This document shows positions 1 through 10,904 of a stretch of DNA of 64,000 bases, in pieces (position 1 is the stretch's first letter; the number at the start of each line of letters is the position of its first letter). Source of the stretch: Pyropia yezoensis (lineage: Eukaryota; Rhodophyta; Bangiophyceae; Bangiales; Bangiaceae). The position numbers were made by a program, and so were the translations under genes. Location of the stretch: positions 37,920,894-37,984,893 of the forward strand of contig CM020618.1 in assembly GCA_009829735.1 (NCBI GenBank). The letters are read 5' to 3'. The notes under the pieces are model-generated. The model was not told the origin of the DNA. It ran no database searches and saw only the letters and a program-made list of their open reading frames with translations.

Positions 1-870
1 CCGCCGGCCCAGTGCAGCGCCGATGGGGGGGGGGCGGCGGCGGCGGCGCCGTCTGTGACCCCCGCCGCCGCCGGCGGGCGCGGGGGGTAGAGGAGCGCCC
101 GCACCGCGGGGGAGTGGCGCGCCAACAGCAGCGCGCCGAGGCCGGTGGGGTAGCCAAAGAGCTTGTAAAACGAGACGGCCACCGCGTCGGCGGCGGGGGT
201 GGCCGACAGGTCCACCGGCCGCGTCGCGGCCGCCTTAGCCGCGTCCACCAGCGTCAGCACGTGGCGTGCCGGGGGGGGGGGGGGTCCCCACCGCCCCCAC
301 CGCCGCCGCCACTGCACCCGCCACCGCCACTACCAACGTCCCCACCACGGCCGTCACGCGGCAGCACCCCGCCGGCGCGCTTGGCACCCGCACACAGCGC
401 CTGGACGGGAAAGACGGTGCCGGTGAGGTTGCACTCGGCAGGCAGGACGACGAGCACAAACGGATGCACCCCCCCTCCTCCCTGCACAGCAGCTCCACCG
501 CCTCCCCCCACCCCGCTCCCCCCCGCCCTACCCTCCCTGACCACCCCACCCCACGCGGTGGCCATCTCCCCCCCTCCCACCGTCACCACACGCCCCCCCC
601 CCCGCACCGCGTACGCCGCCACCCCCGCCGCCGAGTGGTGGCACCACCGGTGGACCACCGCCCCGTCAGCGGGCGTCCACGGCAGGCGCTCGGCGGCCAG
701 CTTGAGCGCCGCCGTCGCGCCCGCCGTCCACACCACCAGGTGGGTGGCGGGGGTGACGCCGAAAAAGGCCAGCACCCGTCGCCGCACCGCCTCGACGGAT
801 GGGAGCGCTGACGGGGGGGGCCGCACCGGGCCGAAGACCCGGCGTGGGAGGTTGCCGCCACCGCCGCCGC

Positions 871-901
<31 letters not shown>

Positions 902-1663
902 GCTGCCGCCGCTGCCGCCGCTGCCGCCGCCGCCGCCGCCGCCGCTGCCGCCGTCGCCCCCAACGCCGCCGTCGCCCCCAACGCCGCCGTCGCCCCCAAC
1001 GCCGCCGTCATCCTCACCGTCGCTGTCGCCGTCGCCGCCGTCGGTGAGCGGGGGGGCCACCGCCGAGTGGGGGTTGGCGGCGACGCCCGCCAACAGCGCC
1101 GCCGCCACCGCCCGCACGTGGGCGGCTGCGTAGGGCGCCGCGGCGGCGGCGTCGAGGTAGGTCCACCCGCCCAGCCGGGACGCCACGTCGGCGCGGAGCG
1201 CCGCAAACGCCGCGTCGGCGTCGACGGCAGCGGCGGCGGCAGCGGCGGACGTGGTGGGTGCCACGGCGGCGGCGGCGTCGGCGGCAGTTGCAGCGGCAGC
1301 CGCTTCGTTGCCGACGTTGGCAGAGGGCGCAACGGTGGGGGTGCGGGTGGAGCGCTTGGCGCCGGCAGCGACAGCGGCAGGGGCGGAGGCAGCGGCAGCG
1401 GTGGCGGTAGTGGGGGTGGGGGTGGTGGGCGTGGGCGTGGCGGCAGCGGCGCCCAAACTTGTCAAAACTGCTTCGCCGCCTGGAAGGGACGCCCGCCCGG
1501 GGGCAGCCGCCGGTCCCGCCAGCCCGCCCCCGCCGCGGCCACCGCTACCCCCGGTGGGTGGCAGCAGCGGCGGCAACGACGGTGGGGACGCCGGCGCGCC
1601 ACGCGCCGCGCAACGGTCGTCGGGCGGGCGCCCGCCGGGGTCAGCGTCGTCACCGGCGGGCAT
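1..1663 (-). CDS. MOCOS: Molybdenum cofactor sulfurase, N-terminal part (partial at left edge)
   Basis: This is the NifS-like, PLP-dependent N-terminal part of molybdenum cofactor sulfurase. The enzyme takes sulfur from cysteine and gives the Mo centre of xanthine dehydrogenase and aldehyde oxidase its terminal sulfido ligand. From the Met at 1663, a low-complexity leader of about 160 residues is followed by YLDAAAAAPY, VAANPHSAV, VVWTAGATAALKLAAE (about residues 304-320) and VLPAECNLTGTVFP (about 400), all in the order of the family. The frame runs out at 254, next to a 14-base C run, and the protein continues in another frame with VDAAKAATRPVDLSA and SFYKLFGYPTGLGALL. The Lys codon at 162-164 is the expected PLP lysine. 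The frame change is either a miscounted homopolymer or a tiny intron. Gly-rich inserts, including a GGV-type 18-bp repeat at 951-1008, are not family features. The usual HAG after YLD is replaced by Ala. The C-terminal MOSC part lies outside the window. Confidence 0.78.
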
Positions 1664-2518
1664 GGGGCGGGAGGGGCGGTGGGTGGAGCGCGGGCAGCGG
1701 GGGGCGACAGCGGGGCAGGTCTCGTAGGGAAGGCCGACGCGACGGAGGAAATAGACAGCCGCGGGGGGGAACCAGCGGCGTCACGGGACGGCGGGAATTC
1801 ACAGGGCACCCTGGTGTAGACGCGGTCGCGCGTCCGCCGCCCCCGCGCCCTCCCACCGCATGCGTGACGGCCAACTGCCATGGCATCCCTGGCAGACGAA
1901 AGGTACGAAGAGGAAGCCGCCAACGCTGCTGCCACCACCGCGTGCGCTCTCTCCGCGTGCGCTCTCTCCGAGTGAGCGCGTACGCCGATGAAGTTGATCC
2001 GGGCGTCCCACCCGTCGTCCCAAATGCTCCCCCGACTGTGGATTGTCGCATAACTATTTCCTACCCCGGTGCCATTCCAGCCGCCCGCCCTCGCCTCGCC
2101 CTCGGCCTCCCCAGCGGATCCCAGATTCATCCCCAGACGGGCGGGGCCACCCCGCTCTCCAGCCGTGGAGGGCTGCGTGGCCGATGCGCACCGGGCCGAT
2201 GCCCCCATTGGGCCGCGGCCTGTCCATCCGTGGTGCCCCTGCTGGCATCCCCGACCGCGACCCTCCCTGACCAGCAGCGACCTCGCTGCCCATCCATCAT
2301 CCTGTACGTACTGTACCGCCGTCCCTACCGCACCACGCCGCTGCTCCATCCCTCCCCTTCTCCCTGCGTGCTACACAACCTACCACCAGCCTTATATTCA
2401 TCCCCTCCGCTGTGCCGCTCGCCATCTCCCCATCTTGACCGGCACTCTCCCTTCCCTCTCGGGCAAGTCCTCCCTGCCTCTTCCCCCCCCCCCCTCTTCC
2501 CGCCCTGCCTCGCCCACC
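1664..2518. other. Divergent intergenic region (MOCOS / PsbP-domain gene)
   Basis: About 850 bases lie between two divergent genes, so both promoters are probably here. The one structure I can point to is a short direct repeat of the type GTGCGCTCTCTCC at about 1943-1970. No TATA box or known operator can be named with confidence. Confidence 0.5.
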
Positions 2519-3295
2519 ATGGCCCCCGTCCCCCCTGCCTTCCTGCCGGTAGCGCCCCTGCGGGGCGCGGCCATCCGCCCTGGCGGGCGCGTCGCCCACC
2601 GCGGGCGGGTTCCCGTGTGTGGGGCCACCCCCCCGTCCCCCCCCCCTCCCCCTGCCGCCGCCGCCGGCCCTGCCGCCCCCGCGGCCGCCCGCCTGACCCG
2701 CCGGGCGGCACTGTCGACTGCCGGGGCGGTCGCTGCCGCCGCCGCCCTGGCCGCCGCCGCCGCCCCCCCCCTCCCCGCCTCTGCGGCGGCGCCGGCGGTG
2801 GCGCCCGCCGCCGCCGCCGACGCGGCGGTGACGGACGAGCAGATTGGGTTTGCGTACACCCCCCCCCCGGCGTCGGACTTTACGCGGGTGGACACGGCCA
2901 TTTCGGGTGGCCGCCGCCTGACCGTCTACACCCACAACACCAGCGGCAGCGACAGCAACCTGTCGGTGGTCGCGACGGGGGTGTCGTCCGACTTTACCGC
3001 GCTCACGTCGTTTGGGAGTGTGGACAATGTGGCCAAGACGATTCTGGGCACCAGCGGCAAGGGCGTGGACGCGCAGATGGTGTCGGTGGCCAAGCGCCCC
3101 GCCGACAATGCCTACGTCTTTGAGTACACCATGAAGGTGAAGGACGGGCCGACGCGGCGGCTGCTGACGGTGTTTAGCCTGCAGCCGGGGCAGTCGATCA
3201 TCACCCTCACTGCGCAGGCGCGGGAGGAGGAGTGGCCGTCGGTCGAGTCGGAGCTCCGTGCCGCCATTGACTCGTACCGGCTGCTGCACAAGTGA
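2519..3295 (+). CDS. PsbP-domain protein of the thylakoid lumen
   Basis: A 258-residue PsbP-like or PPD protein. The start at 2519 is chosen because it sits in a good eukaryotic context (CCACCATGG) and gives a proper targeting leader. Residues 1-55 resemble a plastid transit peptide. A twin-arginine motif (LTRRAAL, Arg 61-62) is then followed by an Ala-rich hydrophobic stretch and an ASA cleavage site near residue 89, which is a bipartite leader for the Tat route into the lumen. The mature part has the PsbP signature features: FTRVDTAISGG, LTVYTHNTSG, VVATGVSSDFTAL, a central FGSVDNVAKTIL, and the C-terminal YVFEYTMKVKDGPTRR and SIITLTAQAREEEW. Family members bind or help assemble photosystems, and which one this is cannot be told. 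It is a single exon. The reading frame continues upstream of 2519, but that part is not protein-like. Confidence 0.82.
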   Translation: MAPVPPAFLPVAPLRGAAIRPGGRVAHRGRVPVCGATPPSPPPPPAAAAGPAAPAAARLTRRAALSTAGAVAAAAALAAAAAPPLPASAAAPAVAPAAAADAAVTDEQIGFAYTPPPASDFTRVDTAISGGRRLTVYTHNTSGSDSNLSVVATGVSSDFTALTSFGSVDNVAKTILGTSGKGVDAQMVSVAKRPADNAYVFEYTMKVKDGPTRRLLTVFSLQPGQSIITLTAQAREEEWPSVESELRAAIDSYRLLHK

Positions 3296-3835
3296 GGAAT
3301 GGATGGGGGGGGGGGGGCGACGACGGGGGGGGTTGGGTGGGTGGCCGGGGGGGAAGTTGAGGGGGAGTGGTGGCGATGGGAGCGGCTTCTATTTGGCTTG
3401 AAATGGAGGGCCAGCCGCCGCTGAAGGGGGGTCTCTTTTGGGGCGTATGTATGTACGCTTGTCAACCGAGGGGGTGGCTGAGACGACGGGCGGGGTGTCC
3501 CGGCGCGAGTGCGAAAGGGACAGCGGGAGACCGTCCCCCATCCCCCGCGCGGCCGCGGCGACCGTGACAGCCCAGCCACCAGGAGTGGAGCAGACGCAAC
3601 GATTAAAAAAATATACCTCGTCCCCCCGCGCGGGCGGCACACGCAAGTGCCCTGGCGGCGGGGGGATCACGAAAAAATATATAGCAGGCCGACAATGCCC
3701 GCTCCGCAACCACCCCGCTTCCTCTCCCACCCCGGAGTCCCCCGACCTACCCTCTGCACTCCCCCCCCCCCCGCCCCCAACCCCCCCCCCCCCCCCCTGT
3801 GCCCCTCTCTTTCTTCGCTTGGATCAGGTGGACCC
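3296..3835. other. Intergenic region between converging genes
   Basis: This 540-base stretch lies downstream of the PsbP-domain gene and downstream of the minus-strand gene at 3836-5452, so it holds both 3' ends. It contains two A/T patches at about 3603-3615 and 3670-3682 (AAAAAATATA-like), which could serve 3' end formation, plus G and C homopolymers. I see no gene in it. Confidence 0.5.
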
Positions 3836-4549
3836 TCAGCCGCGGCGCCACCGGGACGGCAGCACGCTGACCGCCGCGCCCAGCGGCGCCGCCCCCTGCG
3901 TCCGCACCGACGCGGCCACCGCCCGGGACCGCGGGTTGGCGGGCACGTCGGCCGCCGCCACTGGCGGCTGCCGGCCAGCCCGCCCTGCGGCCGCCGCCGG
4001 TGCCGCCGCCGCCGGTGCCGCCGCGGGTGGCGGCGCCGCCGGCTCGGGGGGCAGCGCTTCCAGGAGGGCGGGGAAGAGGCCCTCGACGGGCGAGCCGGGT
4101 GGCGCGCCGCCCACACCACCACCCCCGCCGCCGCCGCCGCCGCTGCCGCCGCTGCCGCTGGTAAACGGCACATAGTCGTCCCGGGCGGCCGGGCCAGAGC
4201 CGCCGCCGCTGCTGCTGACAAACGGCACGTAGTCGTCCCGGGCGGCCGGGCCAGAGCGGCCAGGCCGGTCGGCGGCGGCGGCGGCGGCCGCCGGCCGGCG
4301 GACGCGCCCCCCCACCAGCCCCACCCCCGCGCCGAGGCCCGGCACGCCCACCGGCGGCGGCGGCCGCCGCGGCGGCCCCGCCGACAGCCGCACGTCATCG
4401 TACGACATGGACCGGCGGGGCGGGGCGCCCGCGGGGGCCCGCCCGCGGCTGTGGCGGGCGGGGGAGGGCGACCGCCCGCGGGAGGAGGTGGAGGAGGCGG
4501 CGGTGGAGGACGCCCCCGAGGGCGACCGCGCCACCACCCCCCCCCCCCC

Positions 4550-4580
<31 letters not shown>

Positions 4581-5452
4581 CCGCCCGCCCGCGGGGGCGG
4601 TCCCGCCCGGCGGCCTGCCCAGGCGCCGCGGCCGCTGCCGCCGCGGGAGGAGGGGCGGAGCGGCTCGCTCCGCCCCGAGCACCCGCTTTCCAGCGACGCG
4701 GGCGGCGGCGGCGGCGGCCGCCGGCGGGGCGCCCACCCCCCGCCGCCGCCCTTGCCGCCGCCGCCGCCGCTACTGCCGGCACCGCTGCCGCCGCTGCCGC
4801 CGCCCCCCATGGGCGGCGCCCGCGGCCGCCGCCGCTGCCGCGTCGCCGCCCCTGTCGCCGGCGGGCCGCTGCGGGTGCTGCCGCCGCTGCTGCCGCTGGC
4901 GTCCGAGGCGGCCGCCCAGGAGGACGCCCCCGACGAGCCCGTTGACGTGACCGCCGACAGGAGGCTGCCGCCAACCGGCGGCGGCGCACCGCCCCCCGAC
5001 GCCGACGTCGTCGCTGCTGCCGACGCGTCTGCGTCCCAGCCGAGGAGCAGGGGCGCGCCGCCGCCGCCGCGGCGTTCCCGAAGGTCTGTTGCCGCCGCAC
5101 CACCTCCGGCGGCGGGGTGGTGGTGGTGGTGGGGGGGGGGGTGGTGCGGGCGGGACGGGTGGGGGTGGTGGCCGCCTGCCGCGTCCCCCTCCCGCGTCGT
5201 CAGCAGGCGTGCGATGCGGCGGCCGGCGCGGCCGGCGGCGGCGGCGGCGCCGCCACTGGCACCTCGTGGTGGGGGGCCCCCCCGGGGGTGCGCCCGGGAG
5301 CGGGGAGGGGCGGCGGCGGCGGCCGCCGACGCGGCGGCGGCGACCAGGTCGTCGCGGAACCAGGGCGCGACGCTTGATGCGCGTGGCAGCGGCGCGTCGA
5401 CGGGGGGGATGGGGGCCATCATCTTGGGGGGGCGGGGGGGGAGGGCATACAA
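3836..5452 (-). CDS. Gly/Ala/Pro-rich low-complexity protein with DDYVPF repeats
   Basis: A 538-codon open frame. Met 1 and Met 11-12 are all possible starts. It is not assigned to a family. Most of it is disordered sequence made of Gly, Ala, Pro, Ser and Arg runs, including a His run and a poly-Gly run near 4540-4580. Two near-identical copies of a PAARDDYVPF module lie 58 bases apart at 4160-4197 and 4218-4255, and a related SMSYDDVRLS occurs at about 4385-4410. Repeated DDYVPF-type peptides could be short docking or phosphorylation motifs, but that is inference. High GC alone creates long open frames on all strands here, so the best evidence that this one is real is the conserved repeat and the non-random N-terminus (VAPWFRDDLV). 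It is tail to tail with the PsbP-domain gene. Confidence 0.45.
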
Positions 5453-8400
5453 AAGGTGCTGGGGGGGCGGGGGGGGGGATGACGACGGTGGCCGGCCAGG
5501 GGCGGGGTGGTGAAAAGGGGGGGCGTCAGGGCCGGGGGGCGAGCGGCTTTGACGCGGCGGGCGCGTGGCGGGGCCGCGGCACGTACAAGAAGGGGGGGGG
5601 GTGGCGCGCGCGGGGCGGGCAACTCCAGCAGCGGCACCGGCGCCCTCTTGTGCTTCCGCCGCCCAGCGAGGAGAGGGCCCACGCGGGGCTGGCCACGCAA
5701 CGGACGGCCAGACGAAAGGCCCCAGCGTCCACGGGCCTTGGCCACCGCGTCAGAGGGAGTGAGGGAGAGAGAGGAGCGCCGCGCACGCTGCCACACCCCC
5801 CCCCTTGCCCCACCCACCGACGTGTGTGGGTGCGCACCTCCTCTACGACGTCGAGGTGGTGGGGGTGTGGGGCCTGCTCTCCCCCGACGAGGTGCGCACT
5901 GTGTCCGCGCGGGTGCGTGCGCGCAGCCACGTCCCGAGGTCACCTCGGGACGTGTGAACTGTACGCCGCTTTGCCTCGGCGACGCGGCCTGCTGCCACAC
6001 ACCCCCCACAGCGGGGCCAGCGATAGCGAGCGGGGAGGAGCGCGCGTGCGGAGCGCACGTCGGCGGAGAAGGGGGGGCGAGGTGGAGCCGCACCCCAGGC
6101 GGTGCGTGTGTGGCGCAGACGCAGTCGCGGTGAGGGAGGCGCCGTCGCGGCGGACCCACCACCCCCCCCTCCAGCGCTCCCGCCACACGCACGTCGCACA
6201 CAGACCCACCCACACGCACACGTCCAAGGTTTTCCCCCATGGAAGGGCAAAACGCGCGCCTCGATGCTTCCCGCCTGCCACTCCCAGCCCCCACCCCCAC
6301 CCACCCACCCCAGCCATTGCCATCCCCCCCACCCCCTCTCTTTCCATCGCTGCCATCCTAGCCGCCCCTGTCGGCCTGACAATCCCCTGACCGCGCGCGC
6401 AAAGTGGGGGTGCGCAGCATTGCATCCCCCCTGTCCAAGGCGCCACACCCCTCCGGCGGGCGGTCCCGACGGCGCCTCCCCCCTCATTCTACCGTCTGTG
6501 GGTCCACACCCCGCCGGCACGGCCCCCGCGTGGGGCCCCCGGGGGCCCCACCGCAGCACGCCACCGCACGGGGCGGAAACCGCCTTTTTCCGGCGGCGCA
6601 CCCGTTGCCCTTTTTAGGCTCCCCCGCCGACACACGGCCAGATGCACGCGTGCGGCGTGCCCGCGCGACGCCCGCTCCCCACCCCCACCCCCCCGGGCGG
6701 GGTCTCCTCGTATGGAGTGCGGTAGTGGTGCGGAGGGGGGGGGCGCTGGCTGTCCCCCCGTCGGCCTGAAGAGGGGTTCCACAGGGCGGCTGTGTTGCAA
6801 GGGGCTGTGGAAGGGGACGGGCCACAAACGCACCTTTCGTGGGGAGTACAGCCCACGGGGGTGTTGGGAGCGTGGAGCGGGGGGGATGCGGCGGCCGCCG
6901 GGGCAACGCACCAAACGGACCGCCCTCCCCCCCCCCCCCCCCCCTTCCCCGCCTTTTCCGCCGTCAAGTGGCCCACAGGCTGCGGATGCACGGGCGCGTG
7001 ACCCGCTTAAGTCGTGGCCTCCGTCGTGACACTGTGAGCGAGCGCGGGCGGGCGCGCTCTCAGCCGGCGGGCTGGCACGCGGCGCCGGGTACGTAGCGCG
7101 TGGCTACCACCCGCGGATCGTTGGGGTGGAGGGGGGTGGCCGCGGCGGTGTTCCTTTCGACGGTTCTCTTTTGCCCCTGCGCAGCCCACCACCACCACTG
7201 TTTGTGCTCTGCCCTTGGCTTGTTTCTCCGATTATTTTTTTGGAAAGGGCAGAGCTCTGCCTCTAGAGGAGCCAAACTCATCCATCCAGGGCTCCTGTAG
7301 GTATGTAAATACCTACATACCTGTACATGCGTCCGTGCCATTATGATGGAGAAGAGTGTCGTTGGGCGCGCGTCAAGGATGCGGGGGGGCCGCTGTTTGC
7401 AACGCGCCAGTTGGGGCACACTCCCTCTCAAACATGGACTCCGCCCGTGGTTCCCTGAAGAGAACAGAGCCGGCGGCCTCCCCCACCGGCGGCTGCCACT
7501 GTCGGTCGATGGGGCGGCCTGTGCCTTCTGAGCAGGAAAGGCCGCCGTCCATATCTGCTTCGACGCGTGTGATCCATGAATGGACAGGGCGCAACCGACA
7601 CACCGACATGGGGTCGCACAACCCCACAGCTGCACCGGGGGAATCCGCGCCGCGCCACGGCACGGCCGCCTCAGCACCCGCAGGGCCCGTCGCTATTCAC
7701 CCCGGGGCTGGCAATCTCACCAAAACTCTGCCGTCGCGGTCGTCCTCGCGCTCGCCGCCTGCATTGGCCCTCCCAATCTCCCTGCCGTGCTCCCAAGCAC
7801 AAGAGCGGGGGAGCGTAGTGCATACCTATGGCCGGGACACACCTGCTGCACCGGCCTCCCTCCTCGCCAGTGCACTCGTGCCGCACACTCCAACCCACTT
7901 TGCCGCGCCGCGCCCCTCCACAGCCGTTGCCGCGCGTCAACGTAGGTGTGCAGGGGGGCGCCGACGCTTTCTTCCGCCCGCGGCCTCGTCGCCACGCGCT
8001 CCTCCCTCCCCCCCCTCCAGCAGCGACACCCACGCACGCAAACCCCCCTTTGGCCGGATTCGCACACCGCTGTGTGGGGGTGTGCTGCTGCGGGGCCACA
8101 GATGCGCGTGCCGCACGCGCGAGCTTCGTGCGGCCCCGGCCCGCGCCCCTCTGGAGTCCCCTCCACGGCCACTCATCAGCCCCCGCCTTTGCAGTGTCAA
8201 TGGCGTGGTGGCTGGCAGGTGCGGCCGGCAACCCGGTGCGTCCGTTTGCACACAAAAAAAAAACAGGCAGCACGGGCGCGGCAGGCAGGTACGTACGTTT
8301 TTTTCTTTCATCAGAGCCGGACCACCCAGCAATGCCGCCAGCGCACCGATCGGGGGGGTACAGACACTCCCCTGCATACGACGGCCCTGATGGCTCAAAC

Positions 8401-9348
8401 GCCCCTGGAGCGGGGTGGGGTCGGCTGGCTGTCCGGTTGGCCAGTGGGAGCGCCCCCGCGCTCGTGTCAATGTGGGGGGGACACGCCGCGAGGCAGGACG
8501 CAGGAGACAGATCAGTTGTCTCGATGCACTGGTGGGTGCCGGGGCTGCTGGGGTCTTGGCGGGGAAGGACCATCCTTTCGGGGATGATCCCAACGGAGAG
8601 CCCCCCTCCTCCGCTCGCCAACTGTTTCTGTGTCGGACGGCTGCAACTCTTGACGGCTGATCCGTCACGGTCGCGGTGACTTTCACATGACGGTCGCTGG
8701 CGGGCTTTTGGCGGGACAGGCGGACGGTCGCGCTCGCTGCGCCGATTGAGGCGGGGCCCCTGGGCAAAAACGGTGTGGTGTGCCGGCGGCGGCCACGGGA
8801 AAGTGGCGGGGGCGGGACGGCATCGGTTGGCTCCCGTCGTGGCATGACGACCACAATCCGGTCAAGGGAGGGGAGATGGAGTTTATGACCAAAGGGAAGG
8901 ACCAATTATGTAATCGTTTGTCAAGTCATGTCCACCACGTGTTTTCTCGTTGGCGCTGCTGCCCCGCTTCCATCCCCAGTGCAGCGGCCGACGGGCCAGA
9001 GATCACGCCGACTGTCGGTGATGGAAGCCAACCGCAGCGCCGCCACCCCCTTTTTGCCCTTTGTTGGGGCACGCGACCGCGCTGCGCGGGCATCGTGGCC
9101 GTCTGACCGAGTCGTGGACCGCCCCCGTCTGGCGTCTGCGAGGCCGCCTAGCACCGCTCGGGCAGACGCCCAAGAGGGACGGTCGCCCCACGCCGGCCGG
9201 CCGCCCGCTCGACGACGCACCGCCGCGTCGGCGTCTCCACCCGTCAGCGCCTCCTTCCGGGTTTGACCTGTTGGGGTGTCATTTCCGTCTGCGTTTCCCC
9301 CCCTCCCCCCGCCTTCCCCCGCTCACCCGCCTGCCGCCCGTCCTTCCC

Positions 9349-9380
<32 letters not shown>

Positions 9381-9382
9381 CC
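5453..9382. other. 3.9-kb stretch without a convincing gene
   Basis: Several long open frames cross this stretch on both strands, for example 7356-8390 plus and 7937-8905 minus. They overlap each other, have skewed Arg/Pro/Gly composition and show no recognisable domain, so I treat them as by-products of high GC. A short plus-strand peptide at 5830-5957 (LLYDVEVVGVWGLL) looks protein-like but has no partner exon. Just upstream of the next gene lies an unbroken run of C at about 9350-9379. Confidence 0.5.
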
Positions 9383-10498
9383 ATGTTTACTCCAGGGGCG
9401 GCTGTCCTGGGCGGCGCCATCCTCGGCACCGTCGTTGCGGGCCACGCCACCACCCACGGGCGGGTGACGGGGGTGTCGGGCGCCCTCGGCCGGGCGCTGA
9501 CATTGACCGACGGCGCGGGCATCCGCTTCACCGCGGGCGCCGTTGCCGGCGGCGCGGCGGCCGCCGCCGCCTTCCCGGGCGCCTTTGCGTCTGGCGGCGT
9601 GGCGGGGGCGCTGGGCGGCCCCGCCCGGGCGGCCGCGTCGGGCCTCGCAGTCGGCCTCGGCGCGGGCCTCGGCGGCGGCTGCACGTCGGGCCACGGGGTG
9701 TGTGGGCTGGCGCGGGGCTCTGGGCGGTCGGCGGTGGCGACGGCCGTCTTTATGGCCACCGCCGCGGTGGTGGCGCGAGCGACGGGGACGGCGGCGGCGT
9801 TGGCAGCCGGGGGGGGGGGGGGGGGGGGGGGAGCACCGGCTGTGGACCACCGTCGTGGCCTGCTGGTGCTCCTCGCCGCCGTGGCGGTGCCGCTGGTTGC
9901 TGGCGTAGCCGCCCGTGGGTCGGGCGGCAAGGGGTCTGCCGCCGCCGGCGGCGGCGGCGCGTCGTCCAACGGCGACGCTGCCGGCACTGGTGGCGGCGAC
10001 GGCACGTCCAGTGCAGCCGTCGGGGACTGTGCGCGGGAAGCAGACGGCGGGTGGGTGGGCCGCGCCGCCCAGTTTGCCTATGGCGCCCTCTTCTCCGCGG
10101 GCCTGGCGGTGGCGGGCATGACGCGGGCGGCCAAGGTGGTGGCCTTCCTCGACTGGCTCGCCTCGGCCGGCGGCCGGGGCGACCCGTCGCTGCCGTTTGT
10201 GTTTGTGGGCGCCCTGCCCGTCGCGGCGGCCGCCTTTTGGCGCCTCCTCTCGGGCCGCAGGCGGGCGCTGTGGGGCGGCGGCGCCCGCGGCCACGACCTG
10301 CCGACCGTGTCGGTGGTGGACGCGCGGCTGCTGGGCGGGGCGGCCCTCTTTGGCGCCGGCTGGGGGGGGGCGGGCGTCTGCCCGGGGCCCGCCCTCGCTA
10401 TGACGGGCGCCGCCCTGGGGGGGGGGGGGTGGAGTGCGGGCCTCGCCGCTTTTGACGCCGCCCTGTGTGCGGGGCTGTGGCTGGCACGGCGGCTGTGA
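9383..10498 (+). CDS. YeeE/YedE-family (DUF395) sulfur-compound transporter
   Basis: A 371-residue polytopic membrane protein. The Met at 9383 opens directly into the first membrane segment (GAAVLGGAILGTVVAGHAT). The two-fold layout of the family is visible. The first half has GRVTGVSGALGRAL and a Cys pair in GGGCTSGHGVCGLARGSGRS. The second half starts with AQFAYGALFSAGLAVAGMTR and carries FGAGWGGAGVCPGPALAMTG, the strongest family motif. Characterised bacterial members take up thiosulfate and pass it along a row of conserved cysteines. A similar role here, importing thiosulfate or another reduced sulfur species across the plasma or plastid envelope membrane, is inferred. Gly/Ala-rich inserts near residues 130-155 and 190-215 sit between membrane segments. 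It is a single exon, convergent with the Nudix gene (406 bases apart). Confidence 0.87.
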   Translation: MFTPGAAVLGGAILGTVVAGHATTHGRVTGVSGALGRALTLTDGAGIRFTAGAVAGGAAAAAAFPGAFASGGVAGALGGPARAAASGLAVGLGAGLGGGCTSGHGVCGLARGSGRSAVATAVFMATAAVVARATGTAAALAAGGGGGGGGAPAVDHRRGLLVLLAAVAVPLVAGVAARGSGGKGSAAAGGGGASSNGDAAGTGGGDGTSSAAVGDCAREADGGWVGRAAQFAYGALFSAGLAVAGMTRAAKVVAFLDWLASAGGRGDPSLPFVFVGALPVAAAAFWRLLSGRRRALWGGGARGHDLPTVSVVDARLLGGAALFGAGWGGAGVCPGPALAMTGAALGGGGWSAGLAAFDAALCAGLWLARRL

Positions 10499-10904
10499 GG
10501 GGGTGTGTGGGTGGCGGCACGAGGCGGTAGGGGGGCTGGATGGCGGGATTCGTGGGGGGGGCGGAGGCGGGGGAAGGGGTGTGTGTGTGTGTGGAACACG
10601 CAGGCGGGGTGGTAGCGAGGGAAGGTCGGAGGGCTGGGGCGAGGAGGGGGGGGATGGCATGTCAGAGAGGCAGGACCCTACAGTCACAGAGGGCGGACAC
10701 GCGGGTGGCGTTTCGATCGCGAGGCCGGGAAGGCGGGCGGTCCCGGCGGGCGGCGGTGACCCTTTCAACAGCAAGGCGGACACCCTCCCCTCCCCCTCTT
10801 CCCCCCCTCTTCCCCCCCCCGGCCACCCCCCTCCGCCACCGTAGCGGCGCTGCGGTCACGGCCTCGCGCCCAGCGGCCGTGGGCCCTGCACCCGCGGGGG
10901 CGCC

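Noticed and set aside
5830-5957. Short plus-strand peptide (LLYDVEVVGVWGLLSPDEV) resembling the end of an FKBP-like domain
   Set aside because: No upstream exon with the rest of such a domain was found, and the similarity is limited to a few residues.
7356-8905. Overlapping open frames of 300-340 codons on both strands
   Set aside because: They overlap in opposite directions, are Arg/Pro/Ser/Gly-rich and have no domain; long chance frames are expected at this GC content.
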